A stretch of 64,000 nt of DNA from Pseudoscleropodium purum (GCA_963969395.1 OZ017797.1:17360001-17424000); one strand, 5' to 3'; counted from the first letter of the stretch, positions 42,101 to 52,702 are shown. Notes: generated by a model not told the origin, from the letters alone. Translations and numbers: made by a program.

Positions 42101-43941
42101 CTCGCAAATCATAACTTATTCCTACACTATCCGAAGTAGACATATCGTGGGGTGTTGGAATCTTCTCGAAATTGACATTGAGATCGAAGAAAATATATAA
42201 AACATAAAAAATGCTAATCTAATTTTGGAAACCACTCAAAAGAACCATGGAAAAATGGGGAAATGGGTTCCTTGCTACCTTGTGCTCCACGTTGTAATGG
42301 AAAAACGGATCCAAACTGAGTGGAAAATGATTATTAGGTAGCTATGGAACTTTGTGCTAGAGATGAAGCATGATCCTCCACTTGTGCATCCATCTCTTGG
42401 GGATAGTCATTTTAGTATCAATTCAATAGTTTCAATGTTTTTCAATAGATTGATAGGGACGTGCTAAGAAATCAATATGTCTAAATCAAAATAACAATTT
42501 AGTGTTATGATTTTTGTAGACATTAATATTAGGTAAATTTTAGTTGCAAAATAAATATCATGTTGGCGTGGTGGACATGTATGACATGACCATTGACAAT
42601 TTGCAACTATCCTCGTTTTTTGCTCTACATTGCCAAATATTTATGGTCCATTTCAATGACATGATTCTCCTCATGAATCGAATCGGGGAGTGGACTAAAT
42701 TCGGATCTTACAGCTGGTTTGCTGAGGCATTTAACTCCAGACAACTCCCGCTATTACTACCACAAAAGCAAGAGTTTGATGTTACTATTTGAACGTTATG
42801 TCCCTGAAGTCTGCTTGACGTGTCATGAAGAATTGCGAGAGCTATGAAATCATTTAGCCAATAAGAGACTTGAATGGGAGGTTTTCTTCATCTTATGGTT
42901 TTCTTGGGCTGGGTGCGCAGGTATTCATTTACGATCCATTATACAAGTGGGCATTGTCACCTTTGAAAGCCTTGCAACGGCAGCAGGTGCTCACCCTTAC
43001 CAAATGCTTCTGTGTTATAGTTGCATTTTATTGGTGAGCACGTAATATCACTCTTAATTGTTGTCATTGTGGACGATGTTTTTCCTTATTCATTGCAGGA
43101 GGCATCTGCTGATGAAGGTAGTTCCGAGGAGCTAAATCAACCTGAAATGCAAGGTGAAGGTAACAAAGATGCTGCAAGAGCTTTGTTACGAGTCAAGCAA
43201 AAATTGGATGGGTATGAAGGAGGTGAAATGAGAAGCCTTCAAGGACAGGTACCGAGCTCAGACTCACATCATTCCTAGTAGATACCCTATTTCTACTATC
43301 AGCTCCCCCAATTGGAAAGGAATTTTTTATCGTCTCCTAGTTTGGATTATTCCCTCTAGCATTCAAGCTCCTATAAGGTAAACATGCGTAATAATCAAGC
43401 AGATTTGCTAGCTAGTTACCTTCAGAGATTGAGAAGTTTGAGAGAAGCCATTTGCCAGTAGAATGAAGACATTTTGACAAGAAATGAATTTTCTGTGATT
43501 ATTCAAAGTTTGGTCTTTGAGTTTGGTCTTTGAGCTTTTTGTGAAAACACTGAAGAAATTAGAGAATTACTTGAACAGCATACAACCGCAAGTAGAAATG
43601 TGAAGATTTAAATATAAAAAATTATTAGAGACTTGATAGGGACTTCAGTTTTCTGAAAAACCTTTTTAGATTTGTTTGACTGATTCATTGTCTTAGAATT
43701 TTGGTGGTTTAGGTAGAAGGCCGCGTTCTTGAACTCGTCTTACGCGTTGAATCTCAATTATCTTTTGGGAGAGATTTTCGGTTGTTCTACCTTACTCCTG
43801 ATCTGATAGGAATCACATTTATTCTGTATCACTAACTGATCTATGAACTGCCTTCAATTCCAGATACAACAGCTAATTCAAGATGCACAGGATCCTGAGC
43901 GCTTGAGTCATATGTTTCCAGGATGGGGTGCCTGGCTCTGA
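13765..43941 (+). CDS. ATM: ATM serine/threonine protein kinase, very many small exons
   Basis: ATM is the PI3K-like kinase that senses DNA double-strand breaks through the MRN complex and phosphorylates checkpoint and repair proteins in the nucleus. The gene runs from an N-terminal TAN motif, through helical repeats and the FAT domain, to the kinase and FATC domains, all in order on the plus strand. I can read several dozen exons, mostly 40-400 bp, with consistent GT-AG borders and phases; the coding part spans 30 kb. The start ATG is supported because residues 1-23 ([20 protein letters not shown]...) align with the start of plant ATM and splice in phase to the next exon. The stop is TGA right after MFPGWGAWL, the ATM C-terminus. 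Introns carry repeat families listed separately. Some central exons (about 19.1-19.4, 23.3-23.6, 24.8-25.0 and 33.5-33.9 kb) could not be bounded exactly. The gene looks intact. Confidence 0.95.
15410..15540. repeat. CACTA-end MITE, copy 1 (ATM intron)
   Basis: It starts with CACTAGTAGAAAAC, the classic terminus of CACTA/EnSpm transposons, followed by TCTAGAAAACCTAGCTGCGTTA. Near the other end is the inverted CCTAGGTTTTCTTGAA. The same internal block occurs in three further ATM introns. It lies between exons 5 and 6. The right border is approximate. Confidence 0.65.
21169..21350. repeat. CACTA-end MITE, copy 2 (ATM intron)
   Basis: It starts with CACTAGTAGAAAATTGACC and TCTAGAAAACCTAGCTCCGTT, has the inverted GACTAGGTTTCTTGAG inside, and may end at TTCTTAGTG (21,350). 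It shares TTACAATTGGCAG with copy 3. Flanking trinucleotides (ATC and CAG) do not match, so the exact end is uncertain. Confidence 0.65.
22311..22339. repeat. (CACCC)n microsatellite in ATM intron
   Basis: CCACC-type pentamers repeat several times (ACCCC units), then break into CACCACCCCGG. It lies in the intron between the 21.5-22.15 and 22.44-22.51 kb exons. Confidence 0.85.
24385..24572. repeat. ~190 bp ATM-intron repeat (family 2), copy 1
   Basis: Runs from TTGGAAGCTAGAATTCGATG to TTGGGCACTTAGGGGT. Shared landmarks with the three other copies are GGAAGCTA at the left, GATTTCTTC, CTTTCTAAATGATTT and GGCCACTTTTAGCCA at the right. No strong terminal inverted repeat is visible, so the class is unknown. 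Confidence 0.65.
27103..27262. repeat. ~190 bp ATM-intron repeat (family 2), copy 2
   Basis: Diverged copy of the 24.4 kb repeat. It contains TTGGAAGCTAATATTAGATT, TAGGGTATAAATTTTTCTTTC, CCTTCCTAAATGATTCATT and GGTCACTATCGGCTATTTGG. It lies between helical-repeat exons. Confidence 0.55.
28020..28157. repeat. CACTA-end MITE, copy 3 (ATM intron)
   Basis: It ends with CTACTAGTG, the inverted CACTA terminus, preceded by GACTAGGTTTTCTGGAATG. Internally it has TTACAATTGGCAG in the same orientation as copy 2. The left border is unclear. Confidence 0.6.
28875..28988. repeat. CACTA-end MITE, copy 4 (ATM intron)
   Basis: It starts with CACTAGTAGACCC. Near its right side CCAATTGTAACACGGCTAGC and TTTCTAGA form the reverse complement of the block seen near the left end of copy 2. 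The family therefore has genuine terminal inverted repeats. It lies only about 720 bp from copy 3. Confidence 0.55.
34083..34270. repeat. ~190 bp ATM-intron repeat (family 2), copy 3
   Basis: Runs from CGGGAAGCTAATAGTTGATT to CTGGGCACTTGGGGGTTGAC. It is very close to the 24.4 kb copy in CTGGACGCTTTCTAAATGAT and in the GGCCACTTTCAGCCA block. It lies within the FAT-coding part. Confidence 0.65.
34941..35120. repeat. AAAGGACC-ended intron repeat (family 3), copy 1
   Basis: The left end reads TTGAAGGACCAAGAAGTTC. The right end (GGGTCCTTTGGGGGTTAAT) is the inverted form of CCCCAAAGGACC, so the element has imperfect terminal inverted repeats around AAAGGACC. Related copies are at 39.2, 40.5 and 44.7 kb. 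Confidence 0.6.
36317..36496. repeat. ~190 bp ATM-intron repeat (family 2), copy 4
   Basis: Runs from TTGGAAGCTAGTAGTTAATT to GGGACACTCAAGAGTTAA. It shares ATGATTTCTTCTTTCAATGG, CTTCCTCAATGATC and GGAAGTGGCCACTT with the other copies. Confidence 0.6.
39233..39458. repeat. AAAGGACC-ended intron repeat (family 3), copy 2
   Basis: The left end is AACCCCTAAAAGACCAAGAA; the right end is GCTGGTCTTTCTGGAG, roughly inverted. The internal CAAATTGGTCACTTCCAAACC matches CTGGTCATTTTCAAACC in the 40.5 kb copy. Confidence 0.6.
40521..40747. repeat. AAAGGACC-ended intron repeat (family 3), copy 3
   Basis: The left end is AATCCGTAAAGGACCAAGAG; the right end is GATCCTTTAAGGGATTGAG, a clear inverted partner. 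Size is about 227 bp. It lies in the kinase-coding part of ATM. Confidence 0.65.
41822..42920 (+). other. ATM: Largest ATM intron seen (1.1 kb)
   Basis: This intron separates the activation-loop exon from the next kinase exon and is several times longer than most others in the gene. It is AT-rich in its middle (42.1-42.6 kb) and has no supported coding frame. An inserted element is likely, but I could not define its ends. Confidence 0.6.
43099..43248 (+). other. ATM: ATM exon between kinase and FATC
   Basis: This 150 bp exon gives a Glu-rich linker followed by [20 protein letters not shown], the helix that precedes FATC in ATM proteins (RVLMRLQEKLKG-type in animals). It is in phase with its neighbours. 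Confidence 0.85.
43864..43941 (+). other. ATM: ATM FATC domain, last exon
   Basis: The last exon encodes [20 protein letters not shown] followed by WGAWL and TGA. The FATC tail is required for kinase activity and for acetylation-dependent activation in known ATM proteins. Ending with an aromatic/aliphatic pair after PGW is typical of the family. Confidence 0.95.
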
Positions 43942-45929
43942 ATTGAGTATGTGGAAGCGAAATTGTCTTCAACATGTTGAGAGCCCTATGGGATGACATC
44001 CAGATCCAATTGAAGACTTCACATTACCAGTCCTTCCGTTTGTACTAGCTCAAAAGTTGTTTACAAACCTCTTTGCATAAATCTACAGAGTATAGGATAT
44101 TGCACACTTGATTAGAACAAGAATGTACACAATGAAACGGTCTCCCATTTTTTGTTGGAGAAGGAATACCTTGATTTTTTCATCTTTGGCATATGGACCT
44201 CGTTAGGTTTCCTAAATTACCTTGTGTTCCTAGTGTGTTGAAGCCTGGAAGGGTGAAAGTCCAAAGCGAGGTCATAAAGTCTCAGCACCATTTGAGGGGT
44301 GGCACCAAAACCTTGACTTTCTAATCCTGAAAGGACAAGCCTATGATCATAGAAATGAATTTTTTTTATTATTGCTCTTCTATGTTCCCCTATTGCAACT
44401 ATTATTGTTTGAATTTTATTTTTTGTTTTTTTAAGAGATTAAATTGTACAATATGTAAAAAATTTAGATTAGTTTTGAAAAATCATTGAAATTATTGTAA
44501 TTTTATCAAAGAATAAATCAAAAGGAAATTCATATCAAATTTAGAATTAGCTCGAAAAGTCTCAAAATTCATAGGTGGATAAACATGATAGTGAAAATTT
44601 GCATGACTATAGTAGTCATTCAAAAATGATGTGATTATTGAATCAATGGGTGCATTTTTCATTTCTTTAGTTATCTCAAAGGTTATCAATTTGACACTTT
44701 TAGTCCATTGTGATTGAGGGTTAACACATAATGTTGTTGACTAGTGATCTAATTTTTGTCCCAATTTCAATTTTAGTCTTTAGAGTTTGATGAATCAAAA
44801 TGGTCATTTCAAACCTATGAGTCCATGGCCTTTATAGAGGTCATGTAGGGAGAAGAGAATTCAATGTGGTTATAAGAAAAAAAAAAAGCTATTGTAGAAT
44901 CTTGGCAAAACATTCTTAGTTTGGGGCAAATTAAGTAATTTAGTAAAAAATGATGTACCTACTCATTTCAAGTATAGTGTATATATTACAACCAACTACA
45001 TGTGGTAGCTAGAAGATGCATCAATTGGGACCAAAAGTTCAATACACAAATAAGACAATTTCAATATGGTTAAAGTGCATGCTATCATGCTTCATTGTCA
45101 TTCAAAACAAATAACAAGTTGAATCAATATTCAATTGCAATTAGAAATGGGATTGGAAAGTGGGAAGAGGAAGTGTGTCATTTCAATAATTGAAAGAATA
45201 ACTCAATTATAAGTAGAGGCACCCAATGGCATCTTTTTCTAGGAAGGGAAGTCATTTTGAAATGCAAATTCTAGGTAGACCATACATGGCTTATCATGTT
45301 GGTCAACAAGTAGTAAGCTATGTTTGGTATGTCTACATTTATGTTTTGAAATGACTCCTTTTCCTAAAAAAGGATGTCATTGGATCTAGGGACACTTTTA
45401 GATGCTTGTACAATACACTTAGAAATACATAGAATTCATCAAATTATACTGAAGTCAAATTTTAATTTTTTTAAATTTTTTTCCTATAGGCACATACTTT
45501 TCTAGTGTGGGAATATCCCACTAAAAATTTAAGCTCTATATCATTAATTATAGTTACTCTATAGTTCTAAAAAATCCTAAATTGTAAAGTGTGATAATTT
45601 AGCTAAATTGAAATTTAATTAAACTTCTTTTAACTTTTGAAAAATAAAAATTCTCTTTATGAATAAGTTGGTCATCTTCAATAAAAAAATTCAAGTACAT
45701 CAGCTTCATTTTCCAAATGTTATAGTAGCCAAACTAAACTTTGCAACTCAAAGTATGATGAAAAATAGTATCGTCCTTTCTTGCAATTACCCAAGAACTG
45801 AATCTAGGCAACGACTTACTCAACACCCACATTCCAAACATGTTTGTTCAAAATTAGTTCAAAAGACTACTTCCAACCTCTTTATTGCAGTGTAGTAGAC
45901 TTTTGCAAGTACATGCATTCTCTTATGGC
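43942..45929. other. 3' flank of ATM and AT-rich intergenic DNA
   Basis: The first few hundred bases should contain the ATM 3' UTR; no polyadenylation signal can be singled out. The rest is AT-rich with an A-run at 44,878-44,888 and one diverged family 3 repeat. No supported coding sequence. Confidence 0.5.
44690..44850. repeat. AAAGGACC-ended repeat (family 3), diverged copy outside ATM
   Basis: Contains AAAATGGTCATTTCAAACC and GAGTCCATGGCCTTTATAGA, which match the right half of the copies at 39.2 and 40.5 kb. It lies 0.8 kb downstream of the ATM stop codon, so the family is not confined to introns. Confidence 0.45.
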
Positions 45930-46700
45930 TTGAATGGAGATATGGCAAATCTAAAAAATCTAACATGGAGCTTGACTTGGCATGATATTGGGATCAACAA
46001 CTTCAGTGGAGTAATTATGTCTAGTCTGACGCTTCACACACCTTACCCTAGGTACAAATAATCTGAGTAGACAAATTCCATCCATTTTAGGTACCTTGTC
46101 ACTTTTCACATACCTCAACCTTGATTCAAATAATCTTACTGAACAAATTTTATCCATTTGAGGGAACCTTTTGCTTCTCATATCTCTAGATTTGAATTTA
46201 AATCATTTAAATGGGCCGAATCCTCTTGAAATTGCCAGTTTGGAACAGTTACCTCAACTTCATCTATAGCGCAACCAACTAATTGGTGAAATCCCATATG
46301 ATCTTGGGAGAAATACTTTACTTTAGTATGTGGACTTAGAGCACAATCTTTTTTAAGGTCTTTTGCCCCCATATCTTTATTGGGGTAATAATGTGAGTTT
46401 TAAATTCCTTGGATTATATAAAAATAAACTAATTGGTACAATTCCTAACACACATGGCAATTGTACAAACTTGAGTATATTATGATTAGATGGCAATCAA
46501 CTTGAGGGGCTTGTACCAATGGGATTGTGGGAAGGAACCAACTTGGTGAGGATGCAATTGAATGAAAACCATTTGAACAGAAGTATAGACACTAACATCA
46601 AAAATGCAAAGTTTCTCTTCATCTTGTTTGTATAAGACAATCAATTTTCAAGCCCATTTCCTACAAGGATTGAACAAGTTCTAAGCCAACTCCAATGGAT
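45930..46700 (+). pseudogene. LRR receptor-like pseudogene fragment
   Basis: The plus frame from about 46,021 to 46,690 reads as consecutive plant-type leucine-rich repeats of the LxxLxLxxNxLxGxIP form: LGTNNLSRQIPSILG, LNLDSNNLTEQ, RNQLIGEIPYDLG, LYKNKLIGTIPNTHGNCTNL, LDGNQLEGLVP and DNQFSSPFPTRIEQ. The frame never shifts but is hit by stops at 46,027, 46,159, 46,267, 46,324 and 46,354, plus two more further on. No signal peptide, transmembrane segment or kinase part is visible. Intact relatives would be LRR receptor kinases or receptor-like proteins at the plasma membrane. This copy cannot make protein. Confidence 0.85.
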
Positions 46701-48950
46701 TCAACGACACCCTCTCCTCGATACTAGGAAACTATGTCCAAATCATTGAAAGGAGACGTTTTGAAGCAAGTTGCCATCTACGTTTTCAACACCCAAGATC
46801 TGTGCAATAATTCTAATTTCTTCTTGAAATGACGGATGGTGGCATGCTAGTAATATTTTTGCTAGTATGTAGGGGTTGCAAAAACATTTGTTGTAGTAAG
46901 TTTGCAAGCAAGAAACTTACGGGTGTTCAATATTAACTTTCTTATGCATTTGTTGATGAATGCGCATTGCATCATGACATTGAGCATTACAGCATACTTA
47001 ATATCATCTAGGATGCACAACCTTTTCTAATCCATCTATAGGTCGTATTGTAGGAGTGTTGACAATACCACCAACTCTATTGCCTACAATTGGATTCAAT
47101 GCATACTTCCTTTTCTTCCGCCATTTTCAATCTACAAGTATTATAGCAAAACTTTAAGGTTTAGGCTACCAAATTTAAAAGGACATTACAACTTTGAGGT
47201 CTACAATAACATCCTTACAATAGACAAACATTGATATTAGGGTTTAAGATTTATAGAGAACATGAAACCAAAGTTTATAAATTAAAATCACCCCTAAACA
47301 TGAAAAAAGTATAATTTACAAGTATGACAATACTAAGAACAAATAACTTTAGAAACCATCACCTAGTAGAATTTACAATGTTGAATGGATACAATAAAGA
47401 TATTTTTTAGACAATTTATAGATGATTTTTAAACAATTTAGAAGAAAAAAAATTACCTTCAACAATTTAAAACACCACAATTGTAAAATTTCTAAGCTTT
47501 CTTGATAGAAGTGTTGTGCATTTTCAACTAGCACCAATATGACCAAGTATTACATACTCTTTGTTATTCAATCTCAAGTAAATTGAACTTATTGAATATA
47601 AATGTCTCATTTTCTATAGCTTGAGTATTTCTTGGCAAATCATGTGAACGATTGTATTCCATCTCAAGTATCACTTTTTGATGTTTTTGCCCTAAATGTT
47701 CCCAAATCATTTTCAATGAGACCTCCTATAATTTCAATCATTGTTGCAGGTTGGGCTTTATTTATCTTTAGATTCAATAACTATTACTTCAATGGAGCTT
47801 TACACTCATGATTTGGATGTCTCAAAATGAGTATTTTGTCTCAATTTAATGAATACTTAAGGCCTTAATTGTCCAAGAACACTTTGACTATGCAAAACAC
47901 TTAGTTTAATAGAAACTACACCTTAATACATTTAGTGAATTATGTGTGTATAAACTAATTTTGAATAAAATTCAACTTTGATTTTTCTACCTTTCAAATG
48001 GATAATATTATTTTGAGAGGATTCCATTCACTCATTTTAATGAATATAATATTAAAGATGTGACTCTCTATGATGGGAGCAATTCTACTACAGAAAAGCT
48101 CCTAATACATAGAGAAGAATGCAACTACATCTTTGCTTAGGAGTTAGAATGCAACTCCAACAAAAAATTTACTACCATCAAGGTAAAGAATTCCTAAAGA
48201 CAACAACGAATGTATATATATTCCAATATAACAATACTAGCGGCAATAGTTATCTACTAGTAGCCGCTTGCATTGAAGAGGTTATAGGACATAGTTGTCC
48301 AGGTGGAGAATCAAGATGTCCCCTTTACATAGATTTCTCATTGACCTACTGCCTTTGACCTTCTAGAAGTTTACAAACCAACCTAGTACCTCTAGCTCCC
48401 GTGCCATTTTTGTTTTCATTTTTGTATCTTCACTTGCACATTTTATTGCATCTCTTTTTTTAAGTTTGTCCACCTTGTTGGCTTGTCTATTATTGCTTAT
48501 GAAGTACTGTTTTTGATATACCAAGAATATACAATTGCAAAGGGGGTTGCTAAGGATGTATGATTGTGGTCCAATAACAGATTTTGCATACTCTTGCTTC
48601 TTTAGGTTTTCTAACTCTGTATTAATTTCAATCATTACCTAAAATTCCATTGATCGATTGATGAAAATTTATTTCTTGGTAACTTGAACGGCTACCTTTG
48701 ATGAAATCATCATGAGGCCAATGGGAATGGCTATTGTGGCAAATATTATTTGAAAACAGACAGGACACTTAGAAGTTCACGTGCAATTTTGATAGAACTA
48801 TTTTTTATTTTATTTTTAGAAGTTGTCTTTTATCAATCTAGTTATTAAAAAATCAACCCAGGTGCTGTTACATGCCTGTCCTCAGCTCAGTGAGACTGAA
48901 GCAGAACATACCAATTGTGCATTCGTGCATATAAGAAATCTAGCGAGCTC
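46701..48950. other. AT-rich intergenic DNA
   Basis: No coding signal is seen. The first ~100 bp may continue the decayed LRR receptor gene. Scattered short frames (for example 48.12-48.36 and 48.36-48.64 kb) have no recognisable domain. Confidence 0.5.
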
Positions 48951-49400
48951 GTGAATTCATGCGCTCTTCCTCGTGAATAATTGATCTCGAAAGTGCATGG
49001 CTTCGTGAATGGACGATCTCGTTGAGCCTCAGCCTGCCTGACTAGACAGGGCCACCAGTTCACGGGGTGCTCTCTTGCTCACGAGGATTCAGTTTGGCCG
49101 TGTGACTCATCTGGGCCACCCCGAGCACCTGGTTCGCGAGGAGCCCTCTTGCTCATGAGGGTGCTGCCTGAGTGGGCACTATCTGGGACCACCCAGTTTT
49201 GGGGAGCCACTCCATGGCAGGGGCTGGAGGGAATCGCGCACCCACCATGGCCCAGTCGGTCGCCCCAGTTGGACCTCTTGCGCCGGGAACCCTGGCGTTT
49301 ACAGCAGCGTCCGTTTCAGGTGAATCAGGGGCCATTGCGGAATGCGTCGCGCTCACGTGACGAAGTCTGAACTGTCGAGAACGCCTGCTTTGTGACCTGA
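48950..49400. repeat. GC-rich block with imperfect internal tandem repeats
   Basis: This 0.45 kb block stands out from its AT-rich surroundings. CTCGTGAAT-like words recur (48,950-49,020). Longer units then repeat with spacing of roughly 60-70 bp: GGGCCACC followed by CTCTTGCTCACGAGG, then GGGCCACC followed by CTCTTGCTCATGAGG, then a partial third unit. Short frames on both strands are by-products. It adjoins the copia remnant, but I cannot show that it belongs to it. Confidence 0.45.
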
Positions 49401-49429
49401 TTAAGCCGAGACAAGGTAAATTAATCCTC

Positions 49430-50950
49430 TTGCAGGCACAAGTCTTGTAATTGACGATACATGTCATCAGTCTCCACAACATGCTCCGAGACCTCCTTGA
49501 AATATTCTTCCGCCACTTTTAATTCAGCTCTCAAATGAGTGAAGCCAATTTGAATGCCTGGTGAATTCGCAAGCCGGGGCTGCTTAATCTGCAGTTTGGA
49601 AGAAGGAGAAACGAGCGTGCTTCTAGAGGAAAGTCTGAATTTGACTTTCCAAAGGACACTTTCCCGGGACACTTTATTCAATGTCATCTCGTCCCTTTTG
49701 AATTTGTTTAAAGGTGCTCCAGCTCTTGGGTGGACTGTTGAATGTTTGATCTACTAGATCTTCATCTAACGTAGCTATCCCTACATTTGCCAACTGTGTG
49801 ACAAGAAGGTTGATCTGTAGATGATCACCTACGGTTTTCACCTATGTACCCTCTAAGAGTTTGAGGGAGTATAACTGCTCCTTGAGGGAGAGGCGTCTAG
49901 AAGAGCTATGAATGTCACACATGCTTTTCAGATGATTCCGGATAGATTGTAGATCTGTCAAGTGAATCACCCTTAAGCATAATCGAGTCGTGTATCGTGG
50001 AGATTATGAGCCGTCCTACCTGGAAGAGTTGTTCAACCTTGCGTGCGGTGCTGACCTCCATCATGGGTTGAATTGTAGGAAAAGTGGAAGGGTGTGTAGG
50101 TGTTGCTAGAAAAGATGCAACGATTGGAACATCAGTAATGGCAACAAACTCCCCCTAAGAGCTGGCCGTGCTATTTGACAAGATGTCAACTTGATTGTTT
50201 GAAATAGGTTCGACAAACCACCATAATAAAACCCTCTTGCATTAGCATAGGCTTGACTTTGTAGCTCCACATGATGTAGTTTGTTGGTCCTACCAACTTC
50301 ATGGACTCCGGGATGTCTCTAATGTTAGGATTCATCGCTATCTTAGCTGTCTGTGCCAACTAGTGTAACTAACAAAAAAATATTTCAGAAGTACTTGGTT
50401 CTACAGTGATCTTAGCTATGCCTAGACTTAGAACAAATGCAAGTGTCTAATACTACTTGATTGATCAGACCTGTTCTAATACCTTGTTGTCAAACTGGTT
50501 GCGATCTTGCAACATAGACATTTGGATTAAGATCAGATAAACACACAAGAGAGTAAGCAACTTTTAGACGTTAGTTTAAGTATTCTAAACCAACCTAAAG
50601 TCATTGTTAGATGGCAGGACGGACGGATGAAACCCTAACAAAGACTATTGATGATTCAACAGTAGAAGCATCAAAATATTGTTGTATGAAAGTACATCCT
50701 TCATTGATTTCTACTAGTGTAGAGATTAAATTGTCTTCCTACCATCTGTAATAGCGATTCTCACCTCATCCCTAGGCCATTCGGATTCAAGAACGTGATA
50801 AAGCGCCATGGCCAAATTAGATCTTGAAAATTAGCTTGCTTCCCCCCTACCTTTTACAAAACCATTGTAAGAGCACTATATTCATTAATTTGAGAGATTT
50901 CCTAGATTATGAGAGGATTAGTGGACATTTTCTATCCAATTTGTAGCTAA
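49430..50950 (-). mobile_element. Ty1/copia LTR retrotransposon remnant (gag and part of LTR)
   Basis: On the minus strand, a primer-binding-like GGTATTAGAACAGG (50,470-50,483; compare the usual plant TGGTATCAGAGCAGG) is followed downstream by a gag start at 50,335. That frame begins MNPNIRDIPESMKLVGPTNY and continues MWSYKVKPMLMQEGF, the typical copia gag opening. Further on, LKEQLYSLKLLEG, LLVTQLANVGIATLDEDLVD and PKSWSTFKQIQKGRDD match the UBN2 gag domain. Stops and frame changes break it, and no protease, integrase or reverse transcriptase is seen. The part above 50,486 should be LTR; its outer border is a guess. Confidence 0.8.
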
Positions 50951-51823
50951 CAATTCCAACAGTTGTAGTCAAGAAACAATCATGTCTAATGCAATAGTAC
51001 ATATTTAGGCACACACAATAAGAAAAGTCATAGGAGATGGATGGAATTCAAATAAATATATTCTAAACATGCCCAATATTTTGAACTTCTAAACTTATAG
51101 GATGCCAAATTTCATATTATATATAAGAATGTGATAGAGTTTGGCAGCCAAATGTAGAATGTCTATATAGAATATATACCATGATTTAATATGTTAAATG
51201 TATATCACACCCTTCAAGCTATGAAATTAATGAAACTACACATACTATCAGGCATGAGATCTACTCTTCAGCTCAGCTAGTGCCTGCCATATCTTCGGCC
51301 TTCCATTGTATATGATTTATTTCCTCAAAGTCTAGAGAAGATTCTGAAGCCTTTGTTTCTTCAAAGATTTCCTCTTTCATGCATTCCAAGGGTGATGAGT
51401 ACATTCTAAGATCCCATCACCATGTGACTTGGATGAACGATGCACTTGTATCAATTTTTGAGGATGTAGGTAAGGTTAATTAGGCACATTAATTATACTT
51501 GAACTTTCACCATTCTGTGAATTGATAGGCGGGAGATGTTTGAAAATGGGCTTATAATTGAGTATAGACCTTGATCTCTTGGAGCAATTGGAGACTTGTA
51601 AAACAAAAAAGAGAGTACAAGGAAAAATAAGAAATGCAATGTGATGTGTAGAATCCGAATAGCATAATAAAAAGCAAATAAAGCAAATGAATAAAAAAAC
51701 ATTCATTTATACCTTATGAATCGGAACAATGAGTCCATCATCAACATATAGCTTTCTTTGAGGAAGTGCTTGATCAGTGGAATGAAGACAAAGAGAAACA
51801 AGCACGGCTTGCAATTTTAGTGG
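50951..51823. other. AT-rich intergenic DNA
   Basis: No supported gene. Two overlapping minus-strand frames at 51.48-51.71 kb look hydrophobic but share no recognisable domain and are probably chance. Confidence 0.45.
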
Positions 51824-52099
51824 CTATGGAGAGTTCACTGGAAGTAGTCTCTTTTGCCTATTTGGTAGGCTATCTACAACACTAGCATCGATAGGTTTTG
51901 TGGAAAAATCCATGGTGGATTGCACAGTAGCAGCTGAGACCATATTGCAACCCTCACCACTTTGAGATATTATAATTTTGCCATAATCTAGAATAGAATC
52001 TACCAATGAAACGCACTTGGATACATTGGTAGCAAACAGAATTGGAAAAGCACGCGAAACTTGTAGAGTCACAAAAGTGAGCAAAAACACTAAAAACAT
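51824..52099 (-). other. Unassigned minus-strand frame, possibly a further exon of the phosphatase-like fragment
   Basis: A 91-codon frame starts with a hydrophobic stretch and ends LLPVNSP. A splice-acceptor-like TCTACAAG precedes the more polar part. It lies 0.2 kb downstream of the phosphatase-like fragment on the same strand, and that fragment ends near a possible GTGAGG donor. The link is speculative and the function unknown. Confidence 0.2.
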
Positions 52100-52305
52100 A
52101 GAAATAAGAAGTAGAATATAGACAATAGAGTCAGACCATAAGCAAGGTTACAGAGTCCCTTAAGTAAAATTGAACAATCTTGCATTCATTGATGAAATTC
52201 CAAATATGACATCTTAGCAATAAAAAGAATGCATCGAAACAAAACATTGTTTGTGCTATATTAGTGACATCTGAATTGATCTTTAAATAGCAATTTACTT
52301 TCCTC

Positions 52306-52679
52306 ACCCTATATCTACAAGTTCATTGTATTTTTGCATATCTTGCTCCTCAACCAACATCCGCTGTCCAATGTTATCATTCTTCTTGAAAGATAGTAAA
52401 CCTTCATTTGTCGTGTTGTGCAAACGTTGAATCCAAGGTAGTACCTTCTCTAAGAGAAATGTATCTCTAGCACCATTTCCCTCTATGGACCACGAATCAA
52501 GGAGAACAACGTTCTTAGGCTTGTAAGAACATGATTCTCAAGGCTATCATCTACTATAATAGTATTAGCACTAGAGAATTTAGAGTTTTGCCTATCAAAC
52601 AACTTGTCAAGGGTCGTAAGGAACAAATCCTTATTGGTTCCTTTCACTTTGAAAGTTGTAATGTTACCATGTGGCCCCT
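52306..52679 (-). pseudogene. FCP1/NIF-family (HAD-type) phosphatase fragment
   Basis: The minus strand reads TTFKVKGTNKDLFLTTLDKL, then SSANTIIVDDSLENHVL, then after a one-base frame change NVVLLDSW and DTFLLEKVLPWIQRLHN. This is the C-terminal half of the FCP1-homology domain, including the conserved IDDS-type motif (here VDDS) and the Asn-Pro/Trp region after it. The N-terminal half with the catalytic DxDxT motif is missing, because the sequence runs directly into a GTCCGCC array at 52,703. Intact relatives dephosphorylate the RNA polymerase II C-terminal domain or similar substrates. This copy is truncated and frameshifted. Confidence 0.65.
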
Positions 52680-52702
52680 TGTACAGGGTTGACGAATCTC
52701 AA

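Larger units (their letters stand above)
38862..42986 (+). other. ATM: ATM PI3K-like kinase domain exons
   Basis: About eleven exons encode the catalytic domain. [20 protein letters not shown] and [13 protein letters not shown] (39.56-39.86 kb) form the N-lobe. [20 protein letters not shown] (about 39.97 kb) is the hinge region, and [13 protein letters not shown] (about 40.97 kb) follows. The exon 41,112-41,243 has the catalytic loop [12 protein letters not shown] and the activation segment [12 protein letters not shown], with all catalytic residues (D-R-H, N, D) present. The exon 41,687-41,821 has [13 protein letters not shown] and [11 protein letters not shown], diagnostic of ATM. The exon 42,921-42,986 gives [15 protein letters not shown]. 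The kinase should be active. Confidence 0.95.
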
